Source: an uncultured Oscillospiraceae bacterium
GTDB taxonomy: Bacteria; Bacillota; Clostridia; Oscillospirales; Oscillospiraceae
Length of the DNA stretch: 64,000 bases
Assembly: GCA_947589225.1 (NCBI GenBank)
Contig: CANQBC010000007.1
Span: forward strand, 1 to 64,000
Direction: 5' to 3'
Each line of letters opens with the position of its first letter. The stretch's first letter is position 1. Positions 24,823-33,838 of the stretch are shown in pieces. Position numbers and translations under genes: made by a program. A model generated the notes under the pieces. That model did no database searches, was not told the DNA's origin, and was given only the letters and a program-made list of their open reading frames with translations.

Positions 24823-25684
24823 GTGCCCGCCCCCTCTCCAGCTCCATGAGGGCGGCGGCCATCTGCTCCACGGTGTAGACCGTGCCGGGAAGCTTCACGC
24901 CTAGTTTACATAATTCATCTGCCAGATCTGTCATCACCGGTGTGGCAAGTCCCATGCGTCGAAGCTCACCGCCGTGGGTGAAAATTTCCTCCGGCGTGCC
25001 GGACATGGCCACCATACCGTGGTTGAGCACGATCATGCGGTCGGCGCGCCGGGCGGCCTCCTCCATGGAGTGGGTGACGACCACCACGGCGGCGCCGGTC
25101 TTGTCGTGGTAGGCGAGGATATTTTCCATGATCTCCTCACATCCGCCCGGATCCAGGCCGGCCATGGGCTCGTCAAGCACAAGCACCTCGGGCATCATGG
25201 CAATGACGCCCGCGATGGCCACCCGCCGTTTCTGCCCGCCGGACAGGTCGAAGGGCGAGCGCTCCAGAAGCGCCTCCTCCACACCCACAAAGCCGGCGGC
25301 CTCCCGGACGCGCCCGTCGATCTCCTCCGGGGTAAGCTTCATATTTTTCGGCCCGAAAGCGATGTCCTTGTAGACTGTCTCCTCAAAAAGCTGGTACTCC
25401 GGGTACTGGAACACGAGCCCGACACGGCTACGGGCCTCCTTTATGGAGCTTTTCGACTCGTTGATGTCCCTCCCGTCCAGCAAGATTCTTCCCGACGTGG
25501 GCTTGATCAGGGCGTTCAGGTGCTGAATGAGCGTGCTCTTTCCGGAGCCTGTGTGGCCGATGATGCCCAAGATCTCGCCCTTGCGTATCTCAATATTTAC
25601 GTCATGCAGCGCCGTCATCTCAAAGGGTGTGTTCGGCGAGTATACGTGGGTCAGGTTTTCAATTTTTAAAATGGGTTCGTTCAT
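24815..25684 (-). CDS. ecfA2: ECF transporter ATPase EcfA2
   Basis: 289 residues: Walker A GHTGSGKS, Q-loop VFQYPEYQLFEETV, signature LSGGQKRRVAIAG, Walker B VLVLDEPMAGLDP and H-loop VVTHSMEEA. The C-terminal ~60 residues are the EcfA-specific extension. Start 25684 has AAAGGA upstream; a 49-residue longer frame runs into the intergenic DNA and ecfA1. It pairs with EcfA1 and EcfT to power vitamin uptake. Confidence 0.93.
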   Translation of the reverse strand: MNEPILKIENLTHVYSPNTPFEMTALHDVNIEIRKGEILGIIGHTGSGKSTLIQHLNALIKPTSGRILLDGRDINESKSSIKEARSRVGLVFQYPEYQLFEETVYKDIAFGPKNMKLTPEEIDGRVREAAGFVGVEEALLERSPFDLSGGQKRRVAIAGVIAMMPEVLVLDEPMAGLDPGGCEEIMENILAYHDKTGAAVVVVTHSMEEAARRADRMIVLNHGMVAMSGTPEEIFTHGGELRRMGLATPVMTDLADELCKLGVKLPGTVYTVEQMAAALMELERGRAHA

Positions 25685-25734
25685 GCGGTATATCCTTTCG
25701 GTGAAATTCTGCGAACTTCGCAGATACTTCCCGT

Positions 25735-26592
25735 TTATTTGCTCTGAAAATGCGCCGCGAGGGCGTTGGCGCACTCGTTCACGGTCAGCGCGCCGAGGGG
25801 AACGTCGACGCCGTTTTTCCGAAGCTCCCACATGAGCTTGACCGTACCGGGAACAGTGAGGCCAAGACTTTCAAGCTCCTCCACATGGGTGAAAACCTCC
25901 CGCGGCGCGCCGTCCATGACGATCTTCCCGTCGGACATCACGACGACCGTGTCCGCCATCGCGGCCTCCTCCATGTGGTGGGTTATCAGGATAACGGTGG
26001 AACCCATCTCGTTCTTCATCCGCCCGATAATTTCCATCACGTCCCGCCTGCCCTGAGGATCCAGCATAGCCGTGGGCTCGTCAAAAACCACGCATTTCGG
26101 CCGCATGGCCAGCACCCCGGCAATGGCGATCCTCTGCTTCTGCCCGCCGGAGAGAAGGTGCGGCGCGTGAGTCCGGAATTCGTACATCCCCACGGTTTTC
26201 AACGCCTCGTCCACACGGGCGCGGATCTCCGGCGTGGGAATGCCCAGGTTTTCCGGCGCGAAAGCCACGTCCTCCTCCACCACGTTGGAGACGATCTGGT
26301 TGTCCGGGTTCTGGAACACCATACCCACGCGCCGCCGGATCTCCAGCGTCAGCTCCTCGTCCTTCGTGTCCATGCCGAACACGGTGACGGCGCCGCCCTT
26401 GGGCAGCAGCAACGCGTTTAAGTGCCGCGCGAGTGTGGATTTGCCCGAGCCGTTGTGCCCCAGGACCGCTATAAAGGAGCCCTTTTCAATATTCAGACTC
26501 ACATTTGACAGCACGTCCTCGGGCGCCCGTCCCTCCTCGTCGGAGTTGTAGAAAAATGTGAGGTTTTCAATTTTGATCGCCGTATCGTCCAT
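25735..26592 (-). CDS. ecfA1: ECF transporter ATPase EcfA1
   Basis: 285 residues: Walker A GHNGSGKS, Q-loop VFQNPDNQIVSNVVEEDVAF (the EcfA1-specific NPDNQ), signature LSGGQKQRIAIAG and Walker B CVVFDEPTAMLDP. Start 26592 has GGAG 7 nt before; the longer frame reaches into the methyltransferase gene. First ATPase of the ECF cassette. Probably transcribed from the promoter of the upstream methyltransferase. Confidence 0.93.
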   Translation of the reverse strand: MDDTAIKIENLTFFYNSDEEGRAPEDVLSNVSLNIEKGSFIAVLGHNGSGKSTLARHLNALLLPKGGAVTVFGMDTKDEELTLEIRRRVGMVFQNPDNQIVSNVVEEDVAFAPENLGIPTPEIRARVDEALKTVGMYEFRTHAPHLLSGGQKQRIAIAGVLAMRPKCVVFDEPTAMLDPQGRRDVMEIIGRMKNEMGSTVILITHHMEEAAMADTVVVMSDGKIVMDGAPREVFTHVEELESLGLTVPGTVKLMWELRKNGVDVPLGALTVNECANALAAHFQSK

Positions 26593-26663
26593 GGGTTCTC
26601 CAACCTGTCTCCTATTTTTTCCGGCGTGAAGCGGGAAAGCCGCCCCGCCGGCCGTTCGATTCC

Positions 26664-27521
26664 TCAAAACTCCATCCTACACGCCGCGCCGCAGGGCAGG
26701 CACAGGCCCGTGGCCGTCACCGGCAGGCCCAGTTCCCGGCTCTCGGCGTGTCCTCCCCGGCCGGCAAAGGCCGTCTCGGCCACGTAGCCGATGGTGGAGG
26801 CCGAAAGGCCCGTGGTGTAGGAGTTGATCAGCACAAATAAAGGCTCATCGCTGAGCACCCCGGCGCAAAGGCGCACAAACGGCATAAGGCTCGTCTCAAG
26901 CTTCCAGACCTCTCCACCGGGGCCGCGCCCGTAGCTGGGCGGATCCATGATGATGGCGTCGTACTTATGGCCGCGCCGTATCTCCCGCTCCACGAATTTT
27001 ACGCAATCGTCCACGATCCAGCGCACGTTCCTGTCCGCCACGCCGGAGCTTGCGGCGTTCTCCCTGGCCCAGGCAACCATACCGCGGGCGGCATCCACAT
27101 GGCACACGCTCGCCCCCGCTTTCAGCGCCGCGACGGTCGCCGCGCCCGTGTAAGCGAAGAGGTTTAAGACCGAAACGGGCCTTCCCGCGCTGCGGATCTT
27201 CTCCATGGCCCAGTCCCAGTTGGCTGCCTGCTCCGGGAATATGCCGGTGTGCTTGAAATTCATGGGCTTTACGTTGAAGGTAAGCTCCCCGTAGCGTATC
27301 TGCCAGCTTTGCGGCACGTCCCGCTTGTCCCACGCCCCGCCGCCTGTGGACGAGCGGAGATACCGGGCGTCGGCCTGACGCCAGCGCGAATCGCGCTTTG
27401 GCGTGTCCCATATGACCTGCGGGTCGGGGCGGATGAGGATCTGCTCCCCCCACCTCTCAAGCCGCTCGCCGGAGGAGCAGTCAATGAGCTCGTAATCCTT
27501 CCACTTGTCGCTGTACCACAT
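26664..27521 (-). CDS. Class I SAM-dependent methyltransferase, RlmI-like
   Basis: 285 residues. It contains LNLFAYTGAATVAALKAGA (SAM site) and MDPPSYGRGPGGEVWK (the DPP-S/Y catalytic loop), as in RlmI/YccW-type 23S rRNA cytosine-C5 methylases, but the N-terminal PUA domain of RlmI is replaced by a short ~80-residue segment. It probably methylates rRNA or another RNA. ATG 27521 has GGAG 9 nt upstream, and a promoter lies 36 bp before. It may share the transcript of the ECF genes. Confidence 0.82.
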   Translation of the reverse strand: MWYSDKWKDYELIDCSSGERLERWGEQILIRPDPQVIWDTPKRDSRWRQADARYLRSSTGGGAWDKRDVPQSWQIRYGELTFNVKPMNFKHTGIFPEQAANWDWAMEKIRSAGRPVSVLNLFAYTGAATVAALKAGASVCHVDAARGMVAWARENAASSGVADRNVRWIVDDCVKFVEREIRRGHKYDAIIMDPPSYGRGPGGEVWKLETSLMPFVRLCAGVLSDEPLFVLINSYTTGLSASTIGYVAETAFAGRGGHAESRELGLPVTATGLCLPCGAACRMEF

Positions 27522-27556
27522 AGATTTTTCTCCGTATCCTATTACTCCAATTTGAT

Positions 27557-27585
27557 AGAATACCATTTTGGGCGTATAAAGTCAA
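27557..27585 (-). promoter_or_regulatory. Sigma-A-type promoter for the RlmI-like/ECF/truA operon
   Basis: Minus strand TTGACT (27580-27585), 17-bp spacer, TATTCT (27557-27562). It is back to back with the plus-strand promoter at 27594. Confidence 0.65.
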
Positions 27586-27593
27586 TATTTCCG

Positions 27594-27622
27594 TTGAAAA
27601 AGAACTTCTTTTATGTTATCCT
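27594..27622 (+). promoter_or_regulatory. Sigma-A-type promoter for the MmcQ-EVE gene
   Basis: TTGAAA (27594-27599), 17-bp spacer, TATCCT (27617-27622). Confidence 0.55.
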
Positions 27623-27666
27623 TACCTCACCGGGGCTTTGACGGCCGGAAAGAGGGCATAAAAGAC

Positions 27667-28419
27667 ATGACGACAATGAAAGAGCGAGTTCTGGCCTACG
27701 CAAAACGAAAATACGGGTCAACGCCCGACCATCCCTTCTCCACCGCGCCCGACTACTGGGTTTTGCGCCATTCCGGGTCGGGAAAATGGTACGCCCTCTT
27801 TATGCTCGTCCCCCGCTTCAGGCTGGGGATCCCCGGCGAGGATCCTGTGGAAATACTCAACCTCAAGTGCGACCCGCTTCTTGCCGGCTCACTGAGGGAC
27901 GGGGTGGGCATATTTCCGGGCTACCATCTGAATCACGCAAACTGGATAACCTTGCTCCTTGACGGGACGGTGGAGTATAAGGACATCACTCCCCTGCTGG
28001 ACTTGAGCTGGCAGCTCACCGGCGGAGGCGGGCCGGCCTTACGCGGCGTATGGCTGGTGCCGGCAAATCCGGCGTATTATGACATCGAAAAGGGCTTGTC
28101 GGAGAGCGCGGACGGCACGATCGGGTGGAAGCAAAGCAGCAATGTCCGCGTGGGCGACACGGTATACATCTACGTAGCGGCGCCGGTGTCCGCGATAAAA
28201 TACAAATGCAAAGCCCTTGAGGTAAACATCCCCCGGGAGTACATCGACGGGAACGTGTCCATGCGGCGGGTAATGCGGCTCGAGGTCTTAACGCGATACG
28301 ACACTGTACCCATCGGCCGGGATCTGATGGCGAAGTACGGGGTACATGCCGTCCGGGGGCCTCGGGGAATGCCTCCGGGCCTGGAGAAGGAAATCGACGA
28401 GCTCTACCGGGAAAAATGA
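27667..28419 (+). CDS. MmcQ/YjbR-domain protein fused to an EVE-like domain
   Basis: 250 residues. The first ~115 resemble MmcQ/YjbR (CyaY-like fold: KERVLAYAKRKYGSTPDHPF, WYALFMLVPR, GYHLNHANWITLLLDGTV). The remainder (about 128-200: GVWLVPANPAYYDIEKG, GDTVYIYVAAPVSAIKYKC) has the EVE/PUA-like fold that binds modified bases in nucleic acid. Such fusions are plausible nucleic-acid modification readers. ATG 27667 matches the family start; its ribosome binding site (AGAGGG) is weak and distant. Monocistronic between divergent and convergent neighbours. Confidence 0.7.
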   Translation: MTTMKERVLAYAKRKYGSTPDHPFSTAPDYWVLRHSGSGKWYALFMLVPRFRLGIPGEDPVEILNLKCDPLLAGSLRDGVGIFPGYHLNHANWITLLLDGTVEYKDITPLLDLSWQLTGGGGPALRGVWLVPANPAYYDIEKGLSESADGTIGWKQSSNVRVGDTVYIYVAAPVSAIKYKCKALEVNIPREYIDGNVSMRRVMRLEVLTRYDTVPIGRDLMAKYGVHAVRGPRGMPPGLEKEIDELYREK

Positions 28420-28961
28420 CAGGATCGCTCTGGGGGGGGGGACACGTCGCCGGAGCGTTTTCTGTTTGACACGGACGGATCGTTAGGGCAAAAAATTTGT
28501 TCATCATCGTTAAAGGGCAATAAATCACAGTATATGAGAATGATGAATAGCGGAGAAGCGTCCTCGGTAAAAAGGGCTCCATACGTTGCGGCGGCACAGA
28601 TCATACCCGCACATACAGAGTATCGGATCTACTTTTGCGCGGCATGGAATTGCCGGACGGATCGCCACACGTTCACAAAAGGGGTATTTAAATCAAGAAG
28701 CGGCCGGGAATTGAAGCTCCCGTGCGTATCATCCCGGCGGTGTTTATGATGATATATTTTACCGGGATGCCGGCGGTATCCCGCTCCCGGCGCAGGCTTA
28801 AACCGGCCGTCCCTTCGTGAACCTGTCCGTGATCTTTACGCGAAAAGGGATAAAATCTTCTCCCGGTTTGGCCGCATGACCGCGTCAGGAGGCGTGGATC
28901 CACACGCAACGGGGAGCCTTCCATTGACCCGAACCGCGCCAAAACGCCTTTGATAATGAAA
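28420..28961. other. Intergenic region without a recognisable gene
   Basis: 540 bp between the MmcQ-EVE gene and the pfkA terminator. It starts with a run of ten G (28432-28441). Short open frames exist on both strands but none has a good start site or resembles a known protein. Seen: nothing supporting RNA genes or mobile ends. Confidence 0.4.
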
Positions 28962-28999
28962 CCGGGCCCGCCGCGTCGGGAATGACGCGGCGGGCCCGG
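28962..28999 (-). terminator. Terminator of pfkA
   Basis: A 16-bp perfect stem (28962-28977 with 28984-28999) around a six-base loop lies 17 bp after the pfkA stop on the minus strand. Confidence 0.8.
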
Positions 29000-29016
29000 A
29001 TACTGTGTTTTACAGC

Positions 29017-30105
29017 TTACTCATCGCCGAAGCTGATGCCCAGAAGCCTCGCTTCCGCTATAATGTCGTCATTGGGATCCACCATTTTGAGCTTGCCGGC
29101 GATGTCCTTCAGGGGGACGGAGACGATCTTGTGATTCTGGATAGCCACAAGGTCGCCGTATTTCTCCTTTGCTATATTCAGAGCGGCCTGGGCGCCCAGG
29201 CGGGAGGAGAGCACCCGGTCATAGGCGCAGGGCATGCCGCCGCGCTGCATGTGGCCGGGGACTGTGACACGCACGTCCTTGCCGGTGGCCTCGGTTATCT
29301 GGGCCGCCAGCTCGTAGGAGACGGAGGGATAGTTCGCCGCCAGCTCCTCCAGAGCCTTTTTCCGTTCCTTTTTGGACATTTCGGCGCGCTCCTTCGAGAT
29401 CGCGCCCTCGGCGACCGCAAGGATGGTGAAGTCGTGCCCCGTCTCGCCGCGCTCCTGGATCTTGTTGATGACAGATTCCAGCTTGTAGGGGATCTCCGGG
29501 ATCAGGATGATGTCCGCGCCGCCGGCGATGCCCGCGTTCAGCGTCAGCCACCCCACTTTGTGGCCCATGACCTCAACGATGAATATGCGGTTGTGAGAGG
29601 CCGCCGTGGTGTGGATGCAGTCGATGACGTTGGTGGCGGTGCCGATGGCGGACTGGAAACCGAAGGTGGTGTCCGTCCCCCACAGGTCGTTGTCGATCGT
29701 TTTGGGAAGTCCGATAACATGAAGCCCCTCCTCATTGAGAAGGTTGGCGGTCTTCTGGCTGCCGTTGCCGCCCAATACCACAAGGCAGTCGAGCTTCAGC
29801 TTCTTGTAGGTCTCCTTCATGGCCTTCACCTTATCGAGGCCGTTCTTGTCCGGCACGCGGATGAGCTTGAAAGGCGTGCGGGAGGAGCCCAGTATGGTGC
29901 CGCCCACCGTGAGGAGTCCGGTGAAATCCCGGGGCGTCATGTGGCGGTACTTTTCGTAAATGAGACCCTTGTAACCCTCAAGGAAGCCGATAATGTCAAC
30001 ACCGTCAGCCCCATAGATGCCGTAAAGTCCCTTGGCCACGCCGCGCATCGTGGCGTTGAGCGCCTGGCAGTCGCCCCCGGAAGTGAGTATGCCAACACGT
30101 TTCAT
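29017..30105 (-). CDS. pfkA: 6-phosphofructokinase
   Basis: 362 residues: ILTSGGDCQALNATMRG at the start, GGNGSQKTAN (residues 112-121) and PKTIDND (134-140). It phosphorylates fructose 6-phosphate in glycolysis. The residue after GGN is Gly, as in ATP users, while Lys replaces Gly in PGTIDND, as in PPi users and mixed types, so the phosphoryl donor cannot be called from sequence. The Asn in GGNGS replaces the usual Asp. A GGAG sequence precedes the ATG. Monocistronic with a strong terminator. Confidence 0.92.
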   Translation of the reverse strand: MKRVGILTSGGDCQALNATMRGVAKGLYGIYGADGVDIIGFLEGYKGLIYEKYRHMTPRDFTGLLTVGGTILGSSRTPFKLIRVPDKNGLDKVKAMKETYKKLKLDCLVVLGGNGSQKTANLLNEEGLHVIGLPKTIDNDLWGTDTTFGFQSAIGTATNVIDCIHTTAASHNRIFIVEVMGHKVGWLTLNAGIAGGADIILIPEIPYKLESVINKIQERGETGHDFTILAVAEGAISKERAEMSKKERKKALEELAANYPSVSYELAAQITEATGKDVRVTVPGHMQRGGMPCAYDRVLSSRLGAQAALNIAKEKYGDLVAIQNHKIVSVPLKDIAGKLKMVDPNDDIIAEARLLGISFGDE

Positions 30106-30279
30106 AGTGGTATCTCCTTTTATTTAAAATAATGATGTCCACATTATACCATACATTTTTGTTTTTAAAAGGGGTTTTTGTATAATTTGCAAAATTTTTT
30201 AAAAAACCGACAAAGCCGGTTCAAATTGTGCTATACTTTTCTCACATTGATTTGTGCGCCCGGCGCATGGAGGATTCAG

Positions 30280-30966
30280 ATGATACTCTACCTTGGCGAC
30301 AGCCTGACACGGGGACTTGTGGGCTGGTCGTATATAAAGTTCATGCCCGGAGGGGCCTTTAAAAACGGCGGTCTGGACGGCGACACGGCCCACGGTGCGC
30401 TGAGACGCCTCCGCATCTACCGAAAAATGCCCTGGTATCCCCATATCCGCACCGTCGTCGTCGGTATCGGCACCAACGACCTGTTGCAGCCGTATCTTAT
30501 GTCAACCGGGCTGGTGTGGAAGCTGGTTTTCGGCTGGCGCGTGCCCTGGAAAAAGTGGGCGGACGAGCCGGAATATGAACGCGTGATGCGTCAGATCATT
30601 GAAACCGTCCTTGCCGACGGGAAAAAATGCGTTGTGATGGGTCTGCCTCTGATGCAGCTTTTGAATTACCCCGAGGGCGAGCTCATGGCCCGCAACGCCA
30701 TACTGGAAAAGCTGGCGGCCGGCTACGGCCTTCCCTTCGCGGACGTGCTGTCCGCCGAGCTTGGCGCCGAGCCGGACGCGAGGCGCGACTACGACTGGGG
30801 AAAGCTTGGGCTTCAAAGGGTAGTCGATATCATCGTAATGGGCCTCTTTCCCCGGACAAAGGACAGATTTTCAGCGCGCCGGGGACTTGAGCTTACGGTG
30901 GATGGCGTTCATTTCAACACCCGCTCCGGTACCATCGCCGCGGAGGCTGTGAGGAAATGCCTGTGA
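30280..30966 (+). CDS. SGNH/GDSL-family hydrolase
   Basis: 228 residues beginning MILYLGDSLTRGL (catalytic Ser in GDSLT), GIGTND (Asn block) and DGVHFNTRSG (Asp/His block), the three SGNH signatures. Members hydrolyse esters of acyl chains or sugars. GGAGG 7 nt upstream sets the start; the longer frame into the upstream gap lacks a site. The 3' end overlaps the thiamine pyrophosphokinase gene, but no functional link is evident. No signal peptide: cytoplasmic. Confidence 0.85.
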   Translation: MILYLGDSLTRGLVGWSYIKFMPGGAFKNGGLDGDTAHGALRRLRIYRKMPWYPHIRTVVVGIGTNDLLQPYLMSTGLVWKLVFGWRVPWKKWADEPEYERVMRQIIETVLADGKKCVVMGLPLMQLLNYPEGELMARNAILEKLAAGYGLPFADVLSAELGAEPDARRDYDWGKLGLQRVVDIIVMGLFPRTKDRFSARRGLELTVDGVHFNTRSGTIAAEAVRKCL

Positions 30967-31607
30967 ATACCTTTTATATATTCGGCTCCGGTGAGTACGG
31001 GGAACGCGCCCCTGAGATCGAGTCCGAATCGTTTATCATCGCCGCCGACGGCGGGCTTGCGTACCTGCAATCTAAGGATCTTTCCCCCGGCCTGATCGTG
31101 GGGGACTTTGACTCCTACCGCGGGGAGCTGCCCGGTGGCGTCGAGGTCATTCGCCATCCGGTAATGAAGGACGAGACAGACATGGAGCTTGCCGCGCGCA
31201 TCGCCCTGGAGCGCGGCGTGAAGAAGGCCGTCATATACGGCGGCCTGGGCGGGCGGCTCGACCACACCTTTGCGAACGTTCAGCTTCTGTCCATGCTGGC
31301 GCGGCGGGACGTGGAGTGTTACCTTGTGGGCAAAAACGAAACGGTGACTGCGGTGTATCGAAAAACCGTCCGCTTCTCCCCCGAATATCGGGGCGCGGTG
31401 TCCGTGTTCGCCTACGGCGGCAAAACGGTCGTCACGGAGACGGGGCTTCTCTATAAACTGCGCCGAGCCGCCCTTTCTGATGAAAAGCCTCTTGGCGTCA
31501 GCAACGAGTTCACGGGCGTTCAAGCGGAGGTACGCGTTCACGACGGTACCGCGGTGATCATGTGGAGCGCGGAAAACCGCGTTTTTCCGGACATATCGGA
31601 GGTGTGA
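30957..31607 (+). CDS. Thiamine pyrophosphokinase
   Basis: 216 residues. Motifs: IIAADGGLAYL, LIVGDFDSYRG and DETDMELAARIALERG, typical of the TPK catalytic domain, followed by the C-terminal thiamine-binding domain with LGVSNEF. It makes thiamine diphosphate from thiamine and ATP. ATG 30957 overlaps the previous gene; GTG 30963, 8 nt after GAGG, is an equally good start. Middle gene of the run SGNH-TPK-HAD. Confidence 0.9.
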   Translation: MPVNTFYIFGSGEYGERAPEIESESFIIAADGGLAYLQSKDLSPGLIVGDFDSYRGELPGGVEVIRHPVMKDETDMELAARIALERGVKKAVIYGGLGGRLDHTFANVQLLSMLARRDVECYLVGKNETVTAVYRKTVRFSPEYRGAVSVFAYGGKTVVTETGLLYKLRRAALSDEKPLGVSNEFTGVQAEVRVHDGTAVIMWSAENRVFPDISEV

Positions 31608-31611
31608 TATC

Positions 31612-32247
31612 ATGCGATTCAAGTCCGCCATTTTTGACCTTGACGGCACGCTCATTGATTCCATGCCCGTGTGGGACAGGGCCTGGGAGGAGTTCTGCGA
31701 CCGGTATTCCGACGGGCCCGACCCAGAGGCGTACGCCATGTACAAGACCCTGACGCTGGTGACCGCCTGCTCGTATTACAAAAGCCGCTTCAACATCCCC
31801 TCCACGGTTCCCGAGCTGTGCGGCGAGGTAAACGGCATCGTCCGCAAGGGTTACGCCGGCGTCTCTGCCAAGGCGGGAGTACCGGAGTATCTCCAAAAGC
31901 TCAAGGACATGGGCGTACGCTGCTGCGTGGCCACAAATACCGCGCGGCCTCTTGTGGAATACGTCCTTGACAGGTTAAAGCTCTCAAAATATTTTGAATT
32001 TATTCTCCCCTGCGCCGAGTTTGGCTCGGGCAAGGACCGCCCGGACATCTTTCTCTCATGCGCCCGTCGGCTGGGGACGGCCCCGTCGGAGACCTGCGTC
32101 TTTGAGGACGCGCCCCACGCGCTGAGGACGGCGCATGACGCCGGATTTCTCACTCTGGCGGTCTATGACGGCTCCTACGCCGCCGACGAAGCCGCTCTTC
32201 GCGGCCTGGCCGACGCCTATGTCCGCTCCTTCGCCTCCCTTCTTTGA
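31612..32247 (+). CDS. HAD-superfamily phosphatase (beta-phosphoglucomutase-like)
   Basis: 211 residues: nucleophile DLDGT (9-13), VATNTARP and FEDAPHAL (motifs II-IV), cap domain between them, of the PGMB/phosphoglycolate-phosphatase type. The substrate is unknown; a sugar or nucleotide phosphate is likely. It follows the TPK gene by 4 bp with GGAGG before ATG, and ends at a clear terminator. Might remove phosphate from thiamine phosphates given the neighbour, which is inference. Confidence 0.85.
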   Translation: MRFKSAIFDLDGTLIDSMPVWDRAWEEFCDRYSDGPDPEAYAMYKTLTLVTACSYYKSRFNIPSTVPELCGEVNGIVRKGYAGVSAKAGVPEYLQKLKDMGVRCCVATNTARPLVEYVLDRLKLSKYFEFILPCAEFGSGKDRPDIFLSCARRLGTAPSETCVFEDAPHALRTAHDAGFLTLAVYDGSYAADEAALRGLADAYVRSFASLL

Positions 32248-32253
32248 CCCTCT

Positions 32254-32283
32254 CCCCTCTTCTCTTTGCAAGAGGGGATTTTT
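32254..32283 (+). terminator. Terminator after the HAD gene
   Basis: CCCCTCTT (32254-32261) pairs with AAGAGGGG (32270-32277), followed by A and T5. Confidence 0.75.
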
Positions 32284-32362
32284 CATCTGCATATAAAAAG
32301 CCCTCCGGCGCCGCGCCGGGAGAGCGCGCGGGAAAACGGTGAAACTTTATATTATAAAGAAA

Positions 32363-32391
32363 TTGAAATCCGGGATGTTCTCTGATATAAT
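32363..32391 (+). promoter_or_regulatory. Sigma-A-type promoter of the PHP gene
   Basis: TTGAAA (32363-32368), 17-bp spacer, TATAAT (32386-32391), about 45 bp before ATG 32436. Confidence 0.75.
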
Positions 32392-32435
32392 AATCGTATT
32401 GGCAAAGTAATTCTCCATGAAAGCGAGGAACAAAT

Positions 32436-33263
32436 ATGCTTTCCGATTACCATATGCACTGCCGCCCCTACTCCCCCGACGCCCATGACACCATGTTCGA
32501 CATGGCGGCGGGCGCCCTCGAGCGAGGCATGACCCATATATGCGTCACAAACCACATTGAAAACTGTACGCAGAACCCGGAATATCCCGACACCTTTCTG
32601 CCCTTTGACGACTGGGCGGCGCTGTGGACGGACTATGAGTCTGTGCGGGACGCCTTCGCGGGAAAGCTTGACGTGCGCCTGGGGGCGGAGGTAGGCGCGC
32701 CCCACTACCTCCCCGAAGAGGGACGGCGCATCTACGCCAGACCCGAGCTGGATTTTGTTATCGGCTCGGTTCACAACCTCCGTAAGGCCCGGGATTTCTA
32801 CTTTCTCAGCTACCCGGAGGATTTTGAGAATTTTCGCCCCGCGGTGGAGCTGTATCTGGATGAGTATATCCAGCTTGCCTCTTCCGGCATGTGCGATGTG
32901 CTGGGCCACATCGGCTATATGCAAAAGTACATGGCAAGACAGGGCAAGGGCTTTGACATGATGGTTTTTGAGGACAGGCTCCGTGAGCTTTTCAAGGTCT
33001 GCGTGGAGAACGGCGTCGGTATTGAGATAAACACCGCCGCCCTTTATGACGCCCTCGGTCAGTTTCTTCCGCAGCCGGAGGTGGTAAAGCTCTACCGGGA
33101 GTGCGGCGGGGAGATCATAACCGTGGGGTCTGATTCCCACTGCAGGGATGACGCCGGCAAGGGCATCAGGGAGGGCTTTGCCCTGCTTCAGGCGTGCGGG
33201 TTCAAATATGTCTGCCTCTATAAGAACCACAAACCGGAATTTGTCCATGTGGCAAATCGATGA
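32436..33263 (+). CDS. PHP-domain phosphoesterase, HisJ-like histidinol-phosphatase family
   Basis: 275 residues beginning MLSDYHMHCRPYSPDA (HxH metal ligands), CVTNHIENC, LGAEVGAPHYLP, DFVIGSVHN, CDVLGHIGYM and VGSDSHCRDDAG, the ordered metal-binding motifs of the PHP fold. HisJ members dephosphorylate histidinol phosphate, but no other histidine genes are adjacent, so the substrate is uncertain. GAGG-type site before the ATG. Separate transcript with its own promoter. Confidence 0.83.
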   Translation: MLSDYHMHCRPYSPDAHDTMFDMAAGALERGMTHICVTNHIENCTQNPEYPDTFLPFDDWAALWTDYESVRDAFAGKLDVRLGAEVGAPHYLPEEGRRIYARPELDFVIGSVHNLRKARDFYFLSYPEDFENFRPAVELYLDEYIQLASSGMCDVLGHIGYMQKYMARQGKGFDMMVFEDRLRELFKVCVENGVGIEINTAALYDALGQFLPQPEVVKLYRECGGEIITVGSDSHCRDDAGKGIREGFALLQACGFKYVCLYKNHKPEFVHVANR

Positions 33264-33390
33264 CGACGCATACACAGGCGGATCGGCGCCCTTTCGCCGG
33301 CGGCCCCGGGTCTGCCGCGAAACGCGGCGGTTATCTCCCACGGTCATCTGACCGCCGGAGAATCATCATACTTTGAGGAGGATTTTAGAG

Positions 33391-33837
33391 ATGAAAATTG
33401 CTCTGGCCTGCGACCACGGCGGATTTGAGCTTATGCGAAAGGTGAAGGCCCACCTCGACGAGCTCGGTCACGAGACCATGGATTTTGGGACATACTCGCT
33501 CGAGAGCTGCCACTACCCCGTCTTTGGGGCAAGGGCCGCCCACGCTGTGGCGGATGGGGAGTGTAAGCTGGGCGTTATCATATGCACCACCGGAATCGGC
33601 ATCTCCATGGCCGCCAACAAGGTTCCCGGCGCGCGCTGCGCGCTGTGCTCCGACTGTTACAGCGCCGAGATGACCCGCCGGCACAACAACGCCAATATGC
33701 TGGCCCTGGGCGCCGCCGTTGTGGGCCCCGGGCTGGCGCTGAAGATCGTGGACGCCTTCCTTTCCGCCTCCTTTGAGGGCGGTCGTCACGCCACGCGGGT
33801 GGACATGCTCTCGGCCATTGAACGTGGGGAGCTCTGA
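33391..33837 (+). CDS. rpiB: Ribose-5-phosphate isomerase B
   Basis: 148 residues, typical for RpiB: MKIALACDHGGFELM, CTTGIGISMAANK, then RRHNNANMLALG. It interconverts ribose 5-phosphate and ribulose 5-phosphate in the pentose phosphate pathway. GGAGG about 10 nt upstream decides ATG 33391. The ATG of the small membrane protein follows the stop by 1 bp, linking it to the downstream genes. Confidence 0.9.
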   Translation: MKIALACDHGGFELMRKVKAHLDELGHETMDFGTYSLESCHYPVFGARAAHAVADGECKLGVIICTTGIGISMAANKVPGARCALCSDCYSAEMTRRHNNANMLALGAAVVGPGLALKIVDAFLSASFEGGRHATRVDMLSAIERGEL

Positions 33838-33838
33838 C

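Noticed and set aside
28534-28749. 71-residue frame in the gap before pfkA
   Set aside because: No site for translation and no conserved pattern; treated as intergenic.
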